DNA from: Pseudomonadota bacterium
GTDB lineage: Bacteria; Pseudomonadota; Alphaproteobacteria; Rhizobiales; Beijerinckiaceae
NCBI GenBank assembly: GCA_023452965.1
Contig: JAEXUU010000564.1
Coordinates: 1-5,368, forward strand
DNA: 5,368 nt
Reading direction: 5' to 3'
The notes below the pieces were generated by a model, which was not told the origin of the DNA, made no database searches, and saw only the letters and a program-made list of their open reading frames with translations. A program made the translations under genes and the position numbers. Shown here piece by piece: positions 1 to 5,368 of the stretch. Every line of letters starts with the position of its first letter. Position 1 is the first letter of the stretch.

Positions 1-767
1 TGGGGAAGTCGGGCGGGCGGGTGATGAAGAACGTCACCGGGCTCGATCTGGTGAAGCTCGTCGCCGGCAGCTTCGGCACGCTCGGCTTCCTGACCGAGGT
101 GACCTTCCGCGTCCTGCCGCGGCCGGAGCGCGTCGTCACCCTGATCTGGGAGGGCCTCTCCGACGAGGTGGCGGTGGCGCTGCTCTCGGCCGCGCTCGGC
201 TCGCCCTTCGAGCCCATGGCCGCGGCGCATCTGCCGGCCGGGATCGGCGGCGAGGATGCCCGCACCGTGCTCAGGCTGGAGAATTTCTCCGCCTCGATCA
301 GCTATCGTGCCGCCGAACTCGCGCGTCTGCTCAAGGCCTATGGCCGGCCCGAGCTGATCGAAGGCCGCGGCTCGGAGGCGCTCTGGCGCGAGGTCCGCGA
401 TTCCGCCTTCTTCGCCGGTAGCGACGAGGCGATCTGGCGGCTGTCGCTGGCGCCGACCAACGGCCCGAAGGCGACGGCAGCGATCGCGCGCGCCATCCCG
501 CAGGCGCGCTGGTTCTACGACTGGGGCGGCGGGCTCGTCTGGCTCGCGGTTCCGGCGGCTGGCGATGCCGGTGCCGCCGCGATCCGCGCCGCGACGAAGC
601 CGCTGGGTGGTCATGCGACGTTGGTGCGCGCGCCCGATGCGGTGCGGGCCGTCGTGCCGGTCTTCGAACCGCTCGCCGAGCCGCTGATGCGGGTGACGGC
701 GGGTATCAAGAAGAGCTTCGACCCGGAGGGCGTGTTCGAGCCCGGCCGGATGTATGCCGGCATCTGA
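1..767 (+). CDS. glcE: Glycolate oxidase FAD-binding subunit GlcE, 3' part
   Basis: Partial gene, cut by the window start; the frame is open from nt 3 and gives 254 residues before TGA at 765-767. GlcE is the second FAD-binding subunit of the glycolate oxidase complex (GlcD-GlcE-GlcF), which oxidises glycolate to glyoxylate and passes electrons to the respiratory chain. The fragment begins with GKSGGRVMKNVTG, followed by LDLVKLVAGSFGTLG and TEVTFRVLPRPE: the end of the FAD-binding PCMH fold in its GlcE form. The C-terminus has the family ending KSFDPEGVFEPGRMY. Full GlcE proteins are about 400 residues, so roughly 150 N-terminal residues and most of the flavin domain lie upstream. The GTG at 21 and ATG at 24 are internal codons, not starts. 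glcF follows after 9 nt, so the two are very likely one transcript. GlcD is the nearest alternative, but glcF directly downstream and the short GlcE-like C-terminal region favour GlcE. Confidence 0.94.
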   Translation, partial: GKSGGRVMKNVTGLDLVKLVAGSFGTLGFLTEVTFRVLPRPERVVTLIWEGLSDEVAVALLSAALGSPFEPMAAAHLPAGIGGEDARTVLRLENFSASISYRAAELARLLKAYGRPELIEGRGSEALWREVRDSAFFAGSDEAIWRLSLAPTNGPKATAAIARAIPQARWFYDWGGGLVWLAVPAAGDAGAAAIRAATKPLGGHATLVRAPDAVRAVVPVFEPLAEPLMRVTAGIKKSFDPEGVFEPGRMYAGI

Positions 768-776
768 GAAGCGACA

Positions 777-2147
777 ATGCAGACCAATTTCAGCCCCGAG
801 CATCTCGCCTCCGATCCGCGCCTGCCGGCTTCGGAGAAGATCCTGCGTACCTGCGTGCATTGCGGCTTCTGTACAGCGACCTGCCCGACTTATCTCTTGC
901 TCGGCGACGAGCTCGATTCGCCGCGCGGGCGCATCTACCAGATCAAGGACATGCTCGAGAACGAGCGGCCGGCGACGGCGGAGGTGGTCAAGCATATCGA
1001 CCGCTGCCTCTCCTGCCTGTCCTGCATGACGCCCTGTCCCTCGGGCGTGCACTACATGCACCTCGTCGACCACGCTCGCGCCCATATCGAGGAAACCTAT
1101 GAGCGTCCCTGGCATGACCGGGCGCTCAGGCGCCTGCTGGCGGCGGTCCTGCCCTATCCCGGCCGATTCCGCCTCGCCATGCTGGCGGCCAGGCTCGGCA
1201 AGCCCTTCGCCGGAGCGCTCGGCGCGCTGCCGCATCTAGGCGCCTCGCTGAAGGCGATGCTGGCGCTCGCGCCCTGGAGCCTGCCGAACCGCTCGGCCAT
1301 GGAGGGGCCGCAGAATTTCCCGGCCAGCGGTGAGCGCCAGAGGCGCGTCGCCATCCTCTCCGGCTGCGCCCAGCCGGTGCTCGACCCCGGCATCAACGAG
1401 GCGACGATCCGTTTACTGACCCGCCACGGCGTCGAGGTCGCGCTGCCCAAGGGCGAGGGCTGCTGCGGCGCGCTCGTCCACCATATGGGCCGCGAGCATG
1501 ACGCACTCGCCTTCGCTCGCGCCAATATCGACGCCTGGATGGCCGAGATCGACGGCGAGGGGCTCGATGCCATCCTGATCACGGCCTCGGGCTGCGGCAC
1601 GACGATCAAGGATTACGGCTTCATGTTCCGGAACGAGCCCGCCTATGCCGAGAAGGCGGCGAAGGTTTCGGCGCTGGCGAAGGACGTCACCGAATTCGTC
1701 GAGACGCTGGAGATCGCGCCGGTGCGCGATTTCGACCTCACCGTCGCCTATCACTCCGCCTGCTCGATGCAGCACGGCCAGCAGCTCAAGGACGGGCCGA
1801 AGCGGCTGCTGTCGCGCGCCGGCTTCAGGGTGAAGGAAGTGCCGGAGGGCCACATCTGCTGCGGCTCGGCCGGCGTCTACAACATCCTCCAGCCGGAGAT
1901 CGCCGGGCAACTGCGCGAGCGCAAGATCGGCAATATCGGCCGCACCCGGCCCGACCTCGTCGCCACCGGAAACATCGGCTGCATGACCCAGCTCGCCAAG
2001 GGCTTTGCCGATAACGGCGCGACGACGCCGGTGGTCCACACCGCCGAACTGCTCGACTGGGCGACGGGCGGGCCGGTCCCGGCGAAGCTGGCGGCGGCGG
2101 GGATCGGGGAGGCTCCCGCGGCGGAGGCTCTGGTCGCGGCGGAATGA
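777..2147 (+). CDS. glcF: Glycolate oxidase iron-sulfur subunit GlcF
   Basis: Complete gene of 456 residues; ATG at 777 is preceded by the purine-rich GAGAAG (766-771), 5 nt upstream. GlcF carries electrons from the flavin subunits GlcD/GlcE through two [4Fe-4S] clusters, probably at the inner face of the cytoplasmic membrane. Two ferredoxin-type cysteine sets are visible: C26-x2-C29-x2-C32-x3-C36-P and C77-x2-C80-x2-C83-x3-C87-P. Two CCG (cysteine-rich) domains follow: C197, C229-C230 with C273, and C329, C361-C362 with C402. The phrases SGCAQPVLDPGIN, GEGCCGALVHHMG, TASGCGTTIKDYG and HICCGSAGVYNILQPEIA match GlcF as I know it from E. coli, including the single cysteine where other CCG proteins often have CxxC. 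Length is a little above the E. coli protein (about 407), largely from an alanine-rich tail after about residue 432. Nothing suggests damage. It is the last gene of the glc group here, and a palindromic repeat begins 14 nt after its stop. Confidence 0.97.
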   Translation: MQTNFSPEHLASDPRLPASEKILRTCVHCGFCTATCPTYLLLGDELDSPRGRIYQIKDMLENERPATAEVVKHIDRCLSCLSCMTPCPSGVHYMHLVDHARAHIEETYERPWHDRALRRLLAAVLPYPGRFRLAMLAARLGKPFAGALGALPHLGASLKAMLALAPWSLPNRSAMEGPQNFPASGERQRRVAILSGCAQPVLDPGINEATIRLLTRHGVEVALPKGEGCCGALVHHMGREHDALAFARANIDAWMAEIDGEGLDAILITASGCGTTIKDYGFMFRNEPAYAEKAAKVSALAKDVTEFVETLEIAPVRDFDLTVAYHSACSMQHGQQLKDGPKRLLSRAGFRVKEVPEGHICCGSAGVYNILQPEIAGQLRERKIGNIGRTRPDLVATGNIGCMTQLAKGFADNGATTPVVHTAELLDWATGGPVPAKLAAAGIGEAPAAEALVAAE

Positions 2148-2160
2148 GTTCGCCGTCTCC

Positions 2161-2294
2161 CCGTCAGTCCGGGGCCTGCCGCAGGCAGGAGCCCGGAACC
2201 CACGACCGGGCGAGACGCTTCGAACCAGGATTGACGAAAGGCTGCCCATTCGTGGGTTCCGGGTTCGCTGCTGCGCAGCGCCCCGGAATGACAG
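2161..2294. repeat. Large imperfect extragenic palindrome between glcF and hisS
   Basis: Two 45-nt arms, 2161-2205 and 2250-2294, are inverted copies matching at 34 of 45 positions without gaps, around a 44-nt centre. The conserved parts are the outer block (2161-2174 against 2281-2294, with TCCGGGG) and the inner block (2190-2205 against 2250-2265, with CCCGGAACCCACGA). Between them each arm has its own 6-bp hairpin: 2175-2189 (CCTGCC, loop GCA, GGCAGG) and 2266-2280 (CGCTGC, loop TGC, GCAGCG). It resembles the abundant GC-rich intergenic repeats of Hyphomicrobiales; family assignment is from memory. No T-run follows, so it is not a classical terminator, though it may slow polymerase or protect the glcF mRNA 3' end. 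Confidence 0.85.
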
Positions 2295-2318
2295 CCCTGA
2301 CGTGATGGCCGCGAAGGC

Positions 2319-2346
2319 TTGCCCCCTGCGTCCTCACGGTCTAACC
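2319..2346 (+). promoter_or_regulatory. Candidate sigma-70-type promoter for hisS
   Basis: A possible -35 box TTGCCC (2319-2324) is followed after 16 nt by a possible -10 box CTAACC (2341-2346). Alphaproteobacterial housekeeping promoters are often of this weak TTGnnn / CTAnnn type. Transcription would start near 2353, leaving a leader of about 35 nt before hisS. It lies just downstream of the palindrome, which would let hisS be expressed independently of the glc genes. Seen: the boxes and spacing. Inferred: that they work. The match is poor enough to arise by chance. Confidence 0.3.
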
Positions 2347-2387
2347 CACGGGCGGATTTTCCCGTTCCGAGAAGTGACGCAAGACCG

Positions 2388-4016
2388 ATGTCGAAGACCG
2401 ACAAGCTGAAAGCCCGCCAGCCGCGCGGTTTCGTCGACCGTGGCCCGGCCGATGTCGCCGCCACCGAGCGCATGCTGTCCGTCATCCGCGAGAGCTTTTC
2501 GCTCTATGGCTTCGACCCCGTAGAGACGCCCTTCGTCGAATACACCGACGCGCTCGGAAAATTCCTGCCGGATCAGGACCGGCCCAACGAGGGCGTCTTC
2601 TCGTTCCAGGACGATGACGAGCAATGGCTCTCGCTGCGCTATGACCTGACGGCGCCGCTCGCCCGTTATGTCGCCGAGAATTTCGACGCGCTGCCAAAAC
2701 CCTATCGCAGCTATCGCGCCGGCTATGTCTTCCGCAACGAGAAGCCGGGGCCGGGTCGCTTCCGCCAGTTCATGCAGTTCGACGCCGATATCGTCGGCTC
2801 AGGCACGGTCGCGGCCGATGCCGAGATCTGCATGCTCGCCGCTGATACGATGGAGCGGCTCGGCATCAAGCGCGGCGACTATGTCGTCAAGGTCAACAAC
2901 CGCAAGGTGCTCGACGGGGTGATGGATGCCGCCGGCATCGACCAGGCCGCGCGCCTCGCGGTGCTGCGCGCCATCGACAAGGCGGACAAGTTCCCGCTGG
3001 CCGAAGTCGGCAAGCTGCTGGGCGAGGGCCGCAAGGACGAGAGCGGCGACTTCACCAAGGGCGCCGGGCTGACGAGCGCGCAAACCGACACGATCCTGCG
3101 TTATCTCGAGCTGGGCCAGAAGCTCGCCGAGCTCGGCAAGTCCACCGCCGCCGACAGCGCCCGGGCTGGCGAATTGTCAGCCGAGGCGGTCAGGGAGCTC
3201 GGCAAGCTCGTCGAAAGCGCCGAGAACGGCCGCGCCGGCATCGCGGAACTGGAGCAGATCCGCGAACTCGTCACGGCTGCGGGCTATCTCGGCCGGATCA
3301 TCATCGACCCTTCGGTCGTGCGCGGCCTCGAATACTATACCGGCCCGGTCTACGAGGTGGAGCTGACCTTCCCGGTGACCAATGAAGACGGGCAGGTCGT
3401 GCGCTTCGGCTCGGTCGCGGGCGGCGGGCGCTATGACGGTCTCGTCGGTCGCTTCCGGCCCGAGCCCGTGCCGGCGACCGGCTTCTCGATCGGCGTCTCC
3501 CGGCTCTTTTCGGCGCTGAAGGCGGTGAAGTCGCCGATCGTCGACCAGAAGAACGAGCTGCCGTTGGTCGTCGTCACCGCGATGGACAACAAGTCGCCGG
3601 AGTTCATGCCGGCCTATCAGGCTTTCGTCTCGCAGCTCCGGCAGGCGACCGATGCGGACGGCAAGCCGCTGCTGCGGGCCGACCTCTATCTCGGCGCCTC
3701 CGGCTTCAACGCGCAGATGAAATATGCCGACCGGCGCGGCGCGGTCTGCGCGGTGATCCAGGGCTCCTCCGAGCGCGAGGCCGGCACGGTGGTGATCAAG
3801 GACCTGATCCTCGGTGCCGAGCTCGCCGCCGCCGGCCGCGAGGTCAAGGATTCCGCCGAGCACAAGGCCAGGCAGGCGGAAGCGCAGTTTTCCGTGCCGG
3901 CGGCCGAGCTGGTCGAAGGGGTGAAACGGGTTCTCCTCCGTCATGCCCGGGCTTGCCCCGAGCGCGCGCTATTTCGTCATGGTCGGGCTTGTCCCGACCA
4001 TCCACGCCTTCCATGA
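2388..4016 (+). CDS. hisS: Histidine-tRNA ligase (HisRS), with a repeat-encoded C-terminal extension
   Basis: Class II aminoacyl-tRNA synthetase, 542 residues, which attaches histidine to tRNA-His in the cytoplasm. ATG 2388 is chosen because the protein then opens [20 protein letters not shown], the normal alphaproteobacterial N-terminus; the frame runs back to TTG 2319, but those 23 codons look unlike the family. The Shine-Dalgarno is weak (GAGAAG, 2369-2374, 13 nt away). Visible in order: motif 1 region with [20 protein letters not shown] (47-66); RYDLTAP (84-90); motif 2 with [14 protein letters not shown] (115-128); an alanine-rich variable segment (about 185-290); histidine motif VRGLEYY (311-317); AGGGRYDG (344-351); motif 3 [12 protein letters not shown] with R372; anticodon-binding domain from about 391. 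Motif 2 is of the divergent alphaproteobacterial kind, not the E. coli RHERPQ type. Residues 518-542 ([25 protein letters not shown]) are encoded by the palindromic repeat and not by ancestral hisS. Enzyme identity is secure; function of the tail is unknown. Confidence 0.96.
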   Translation: MSKTDKLKARQPRGFVDRGPADVAATERMLSVIRESFSLYGFDPVETPFVEYTDALGKFLPDQDRPNEGVFSFQDDDEQWLSLRYDLTAPLARYVAENFDALPKPYRSYRAGYVFRNEKPGPGRFRQFMQFDADIVGSGTVAADAEICMLAADTMERLGIKRGDYVVKVNNRKVLDGVMDAAGIDQAARLAVLRAIDKADKFPLAEVGKLLGEGRKDESGDFTKGAGLTSAQTDTILRYLELGQKLAELGKSTAADSARAGELSAEAVRELGKLVESAENGRAGIAELEQIRELVTAAGYLGRIIIDPSVVRGLEYYTGPVYEVELTFPVTNEDGQVVRFGSVAGGGRYDGLVGRFRPEPVPATGFSIGVSRLFSALKAVKSPIVDQKNELPLVVVTAMDNKSPEFMPAYQAFVSQLRQATDADGKPLLRADLYLGASGFNAQMKYADRRGAVCAVIQGSSEREAGTVVIKDLILGAELAAAGREVKDSAEHKARQAEAQFSVPAAELVEGVKRVLLRHARACPERALFRHGRACPDHPRLP

Positions 4017-4067
4017 TCGAGGACGGTGTTCAAGACGTGGATGCCCGCCGCAGGGGCGAGCATGACG
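3939..4067. repeat. Palindromic repeat with an extra half-copy, overlapping the 3' end of hisS
   Basis: Arms 3975-4010 and 4032-4067 are inverted copies (about 26 of 36 positions) around a 21-nt centre. Outer blocks CGTCAT/ATGACG (3975-3980, 4062-4067) and inner blocks ATCCACGCCTT/AAGACGTGGAT (4000-4010, 4032-4042) are the best conserved. Each arm has its own hairpin: 3981-3999 (GGTCGGG, loop CTTGT, CCCGACC, a perfect 7 bp) and 4043-4061 (GCCCGCC / GGCGAGC, one C-A mismatch on this strand that becomes a G-U pair on the other). A decayed third arm at 3939-3974 repeats the left arm in direct orientation exactly 36 nt upstream, with hairpin 3945-3963 and a lost inner block. The left arms are translated as the hisS tail. 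Similar sequences are common between genes in Hyphomicrobiales. Confidence 0.83.
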
Positions 4068-4072
4068 GTGAC

Positions 4073-4103
4073 GGGTAGCGGGCGAACGGATTCCCGCTAA
4101 CCC
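4073..4103 (+). other. Hairpin downstream of hisS, possible weak terminator or processing site
   Basis: TAGCGGG (4076-4082) pairs perfectly with CCCGCTA (4093-4099) around a 10-nt loop. The stem can be lengthened by GGG (4073-4075) with CCC (4101-4103) across a one-base bulge. What follows is AATTCCCTAAAAACC, which has no T-run, so a standard intrinsic terminator is not supported. Position between hisS and hisZ fits transcript-end stabilisation, but no function can be read from the sequence. Confidence 0.35.
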
Positions 4104-4117
4104 AATTCCCTAAAAAC

Positions 4118-4146
4118 CGTCGAAAATCAGAGCGGCCCCTGCTAGG
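4118..4146 (+). promoter_or_regulatory. Candidate promoter for hisZ-hisG
   Basis: The stretch 4099-4130 is clearly more A/T-rich than its surroundings. A weak -35 candidate CGTCGA (4118-4123) and a -10 candidate GCTAGG (4141-4146, within TGCTAGGAC) are 17 nt apart; TCGAAA (4120-4125) is an alternative -35 with 15 nt. A start near 4153 would leave a leader of about 19 nt ending in the hisZ ribosome-binding site. Read-through from hisS is an equally good explanation for hisZ expression. Confidence 0.3.
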
Positions 4147-4159
4147 ACGGCGCCGCAAC

Positions 4160-4163
4160 AGGA
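4160..4163 (+). promoter_or_regulatory. Shine-Dalgarno AGGA deciding the hisZ start
   Basis: AGGA lies 8 nt before GTG 4172, a normal distance. It is only 3 nt before ATG 4167, which in its own frame reads ATG-CCG-TGA and stops at once. Spacing and frame therefore point to GTG 4172 as the hisZ start. Confidence 0.6.
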
Positions 4164-4171
4164 CCAATGCC

Positions 4172-5284
4172 GTGACCGCGACCCGTGCCAGCATCGACAC
4201 CGTGATCGCGCTGTTCGAGCGCGAGGGCTATGCCCGCGCCGAACCCGCGATCCTGCAGCCTGCCGAGCCCTTCCTCGACCTCTCCGGCGAGGATATCCGC
4301 CGCCGCATCTTCCTGACGCAGGATCTCGACGGCCGCGAATGGTGCCTGCGGCCGGAATACACGATCCCCGTCGCGCTCGCCCATATCGCCGCCCGTTCCA
4401 CCGAGCCGGCCTCCTACGCCTATGCCGGCCCGGTCTTCCGGATGCGCGCCAACGAGCCCGGCGAGTTCGCCCAGGCCGGCATCGAATCCTTCGGCCGCGA
4501 GGATGTCGCCGCCGCCGACGCCGAGATCATGGCGCTGGCCGTCGAGGCCGTCGCGGCGCTTGGGCTTTCCCAGCCGCGCCTGCTGATGGGCGATGTCGCC
4601 CTGCTCGCCGCCCTGCTCGACGGGCTCGGCGTGCCGCAGGCCGCCCGCCGCCGCTTGATGCGCGCAGTCGCGCAAGGCAAGGGCGCCGACGCCGTCTCCG
4701 CGCTCGATGCCCCGGCTGCCGCGACCGAGGCGACCCATGCCGGTCTGCTCAAGGCGCTGGAAGGGCAGGACCCCAAGGCCGCCCGTGCCTTCGTCGAGGA
4801 CGTTCTTTCGATCGCCGGCATCTCGACGGTCGGCGGCCGCTCGGCGGGTGACATCGCCGAGCGCTTCCTGGCGCGTGCCGCCGAGCGCGACAATCCGGTC
4901 AGCGACGAGGCGAGGGCGCTGCTCGGCCGCGCGCTGGCGATCAGCGGCGATCCAGACAGCGCCTCGGCAGCCTGGCGCAAGCTGGCTGGCGAGGCCGGGC
5001 TCGACCTCGCCGCGGCGCTCGACGTCTTTGACGAACGCACCGGCTTCCTGGCCGCCCGCGGCGTCGATGTCGGCAATATCGGCTTCTCCGCCGCCTTTGC
5101 CCGCAATCTCGACTACTACACCGGCTTCATCTTCGAACTGCATGATCCCGCCAAGCCTGAGCTGAAGCCGATCGCCGGTGGCGGCCGCTATGACGGCGTG
5201 CTGCAGCGCCTCGGCGCACCCGGCCCGGTTGCTGCGGTCGGCGCCTCGGTCTGGCTCGACCGGCTGGCGGGAGCGACGACATGA
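4172..5284 (+). CDS. hisZ: ATP phosphoribosyltransferase regulatory subunit HisZ
   Basis: Complete gene of 370 residues from GTG 4172. HisZ is a paralogue of the HisRS catalytic domain that no longer charges tRNA; with short-form HisG it forms the hetero-octameric ATP phosphoribosyltransferase, the first and feedback-controlled step of histidine synthesis. HisRS-like landmarks remain: WCLRPEYTIPVA (57-68, matching the RYDLTAP region), AYAGPVFRMRANEPGEFAQA (83-102, motif 2), RNLDYYTGFIFELHD (311-325, the histidine A motif) and [15 protein letters not shown] (334-348). The motif-2 loop lacks the GRxRQF arginines of the hisS product, and there is no C-terminal anticodon-binding domain: the protein ends at WLDRLAG, where motif 3 would finish. 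Both losses are expected in HisZ. The centre (about 140-290) is alanine-rich and poorly conserved. Its stop overlaps the hisG start in ATGA (5281-5284), pointing to coupled translation of the two subunits. A second HisRS is excluded by length and the missing motif-2 residues. Confidence 0.95.
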   Translation: MTATRASIDTVIALFEREGYARAEPAILQPAEPFLDLSGEDIRRRIFLTQDLDGREWCLRPEYTIPVALAHIAARSTEPASYAYAGPVFRMRANEPGEFAQAGIESFGREDVAAADAEIMALAVEAVAALGLSQPRLLMGDVALLAALLDGLGVPQAARRRLMRAVAQGKGADAVSALDAPAAATEATHAGLLKALEGQDPKAARAFVEDVLSIAGISTVGGRSAGDIAERFLARAAERDNPVSDEARALLGRALAISGDPDSASAAWRKLAGEAGLDLAAALDVFDERTGFLAARGVDVGNIGFSAAFARNLDYYTGFIFELHDPAKPELKPIAGGGRYDGVLQRLGAPGPVAAVGASVWLDRLAGATT

Positions 5285-5368
5285 GCGGGGCGGAGAACAC
5301 CATGAACGACGCTCCGCTTGTCCTGGCCGTGCCGTCCAAGGGCCGGCTGCAGGAGAACGCCACCGCCT
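5281..5368 (+). CDS. hisG: ATP phosphoribosyltransferase catalytic subunit HisG, 5' end
   Basis: Only the first 29 codons are inside the window. HisG condenses ATP with phosphoribosyl pyrophosphate to give phosphoribosyl-ATP, opening the histidine pathway. The visible LVLAVPSKGRLQENA is the N-terminal signature of HisG. Following hisZ makes it the short form that needs HisZ for activity and histidine feedback; this is family knowledge, as the C-terminus is not visible. Two starts are possible. ATG 5281 overlaps the hisZ stop and has GGAG (5270-5273) 7 nt upstream. ATG 5302 has GGAG (5292-5295) 6 nt upstream and would remove seven residues (MSGAENT) that are not part of the recognisable fold. 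I annotate the upstream start because of the ATGA overlap, but the downstream one is about as likely. Confidence 0.92.
   Translation, partial: MSGAENTMNDAPLVLAVPSKGRLQENATA
5292..5295 (+). promoter_or_regulatory. Second Shine-Dalgarno, inside the hisG 5' end
   Basis: GGAG sits 6 nt before ATG 5302, within the coding sequence that starts at ATG 5281. It makes ATG 5302 a credible alternative or main start for hisG, 17 nt past the end of hisZ. Confidence 0.4.

Noticed and set aside
1413..2249. Minus-strand open frame (278 codons) opposite glcF
   Set aside because: Arginine/alanine-rich shadow without motifs; the + strand carries clear GlcF iron-sulfur motifs, and the 5' end of this frame lies in the palindrome.
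2161..2294. tRNA or tRNA-like gene, suggested by the cloverleaf-like layout and a TTCGAA in the centre
   Set aside because: Stem lengths are wrong, there is no acceptor/anticodon arrangement, and the sequence is a two-arm palindrome with a 44-nt centre.
2161..2294. Rho-independent terminator of glcF
   Set aside because: No T-run follows the stem on either strand, and the structure is far larger than an intrinsic terminator.
2319..2387. TTG 2319 as an upstream hisS start adding 23 residues
   Set aside because: The extra residues do not resemble HisRS N-termini, while ATG 2388 gives the expected opening. The region is better read as promoter and leader.
3177..3944. Minus-strand open frame (255 codons) opposite hisS
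   Set aside because: Composition is that of antisense codon bias, and hisS catalytic motifs occupy the same DNA.
3939..4010. CRISPR-like or tandem repeat array, from the direct copies 36 nt apart
   Set aside because: There are only two direct copies, the second half of the unit has diverged, and the inverted third arm shows it is a palindromic element.
4142..5143. Long minus-strand open frame (333 codons) opposite hisZ
   Set aside because: It is an antisense shadow of a high-GC gene; the product is low-complexity G/A/R/D-rich with no recognisable domain, and hisZ accounts for the region.
1..5368. Mobile element, phage or defence island
   Set aside because: No transposase, integrase, toxin or nuclease motif is visible; all five genes are core metabolism or translation with similar codon use.

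Overview
The window reads as high-GC chromosomal DNA from an alphaproteobacterium, most likely order Hyphomicrobiales (Bosea/Methylobacterium/Bradyrhizobium-like). This rests on strong G/C bias at third codon positions, an alphaproteobacterial-type histidyl-tRNA synthetase followed by hisZ and hisG, and GC-rich extragenic palindromes of a kind familiar from that order. The genus-level guess is inference. All genes lie on the + strand.

Layout: (1) positions 1-2147 hold the 3' part of glcE and the whole of glcF, two subunits of glycolate oxidase, 9 nt apart and surely co-transcribed with a glcD that would lie upstream. (2) Positions 2148-2387 are a spacer dominated by a large imperfect palindrome (2161-2294), followed by a weak candidate promoter for hisS. 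(3) Positions 2388-4016 are hisS, whose last 25 codons are supplied by a second palindromic repeat (3939-4067) that runs through the end of the gene. (4) Positions 4017-4171 are a spacer with the rest of that repeat, a hairpin and a weak candidate promoter. (5) Positions 4172-5284 are hisZ, overlapping by 4 nt (ATGA) the start of hisG (5281 to the window end).

Functionally there are two unrelated modules. The glc genes oxidise glycolate to glyoxylate. The his genes join histidine use (HisS charges tRNA-His) to the first committed step of histidine synthesis (the HisZ-HisG ATP phosphoribosyltransferase). HisZ is a catalytically retired paralogue of HisS, and the two sit side by side.

I found no sign of a new defence, mobile or secretion system. 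The most interesting structure is in the two extragenic palindromes. Each folds on paper into a four-way, cloverleaf-like layout with two side hairpins. In the first, the stems differ between arms at four base pairs and all four differences are compensatory. The second has extended the hisS reading frame.
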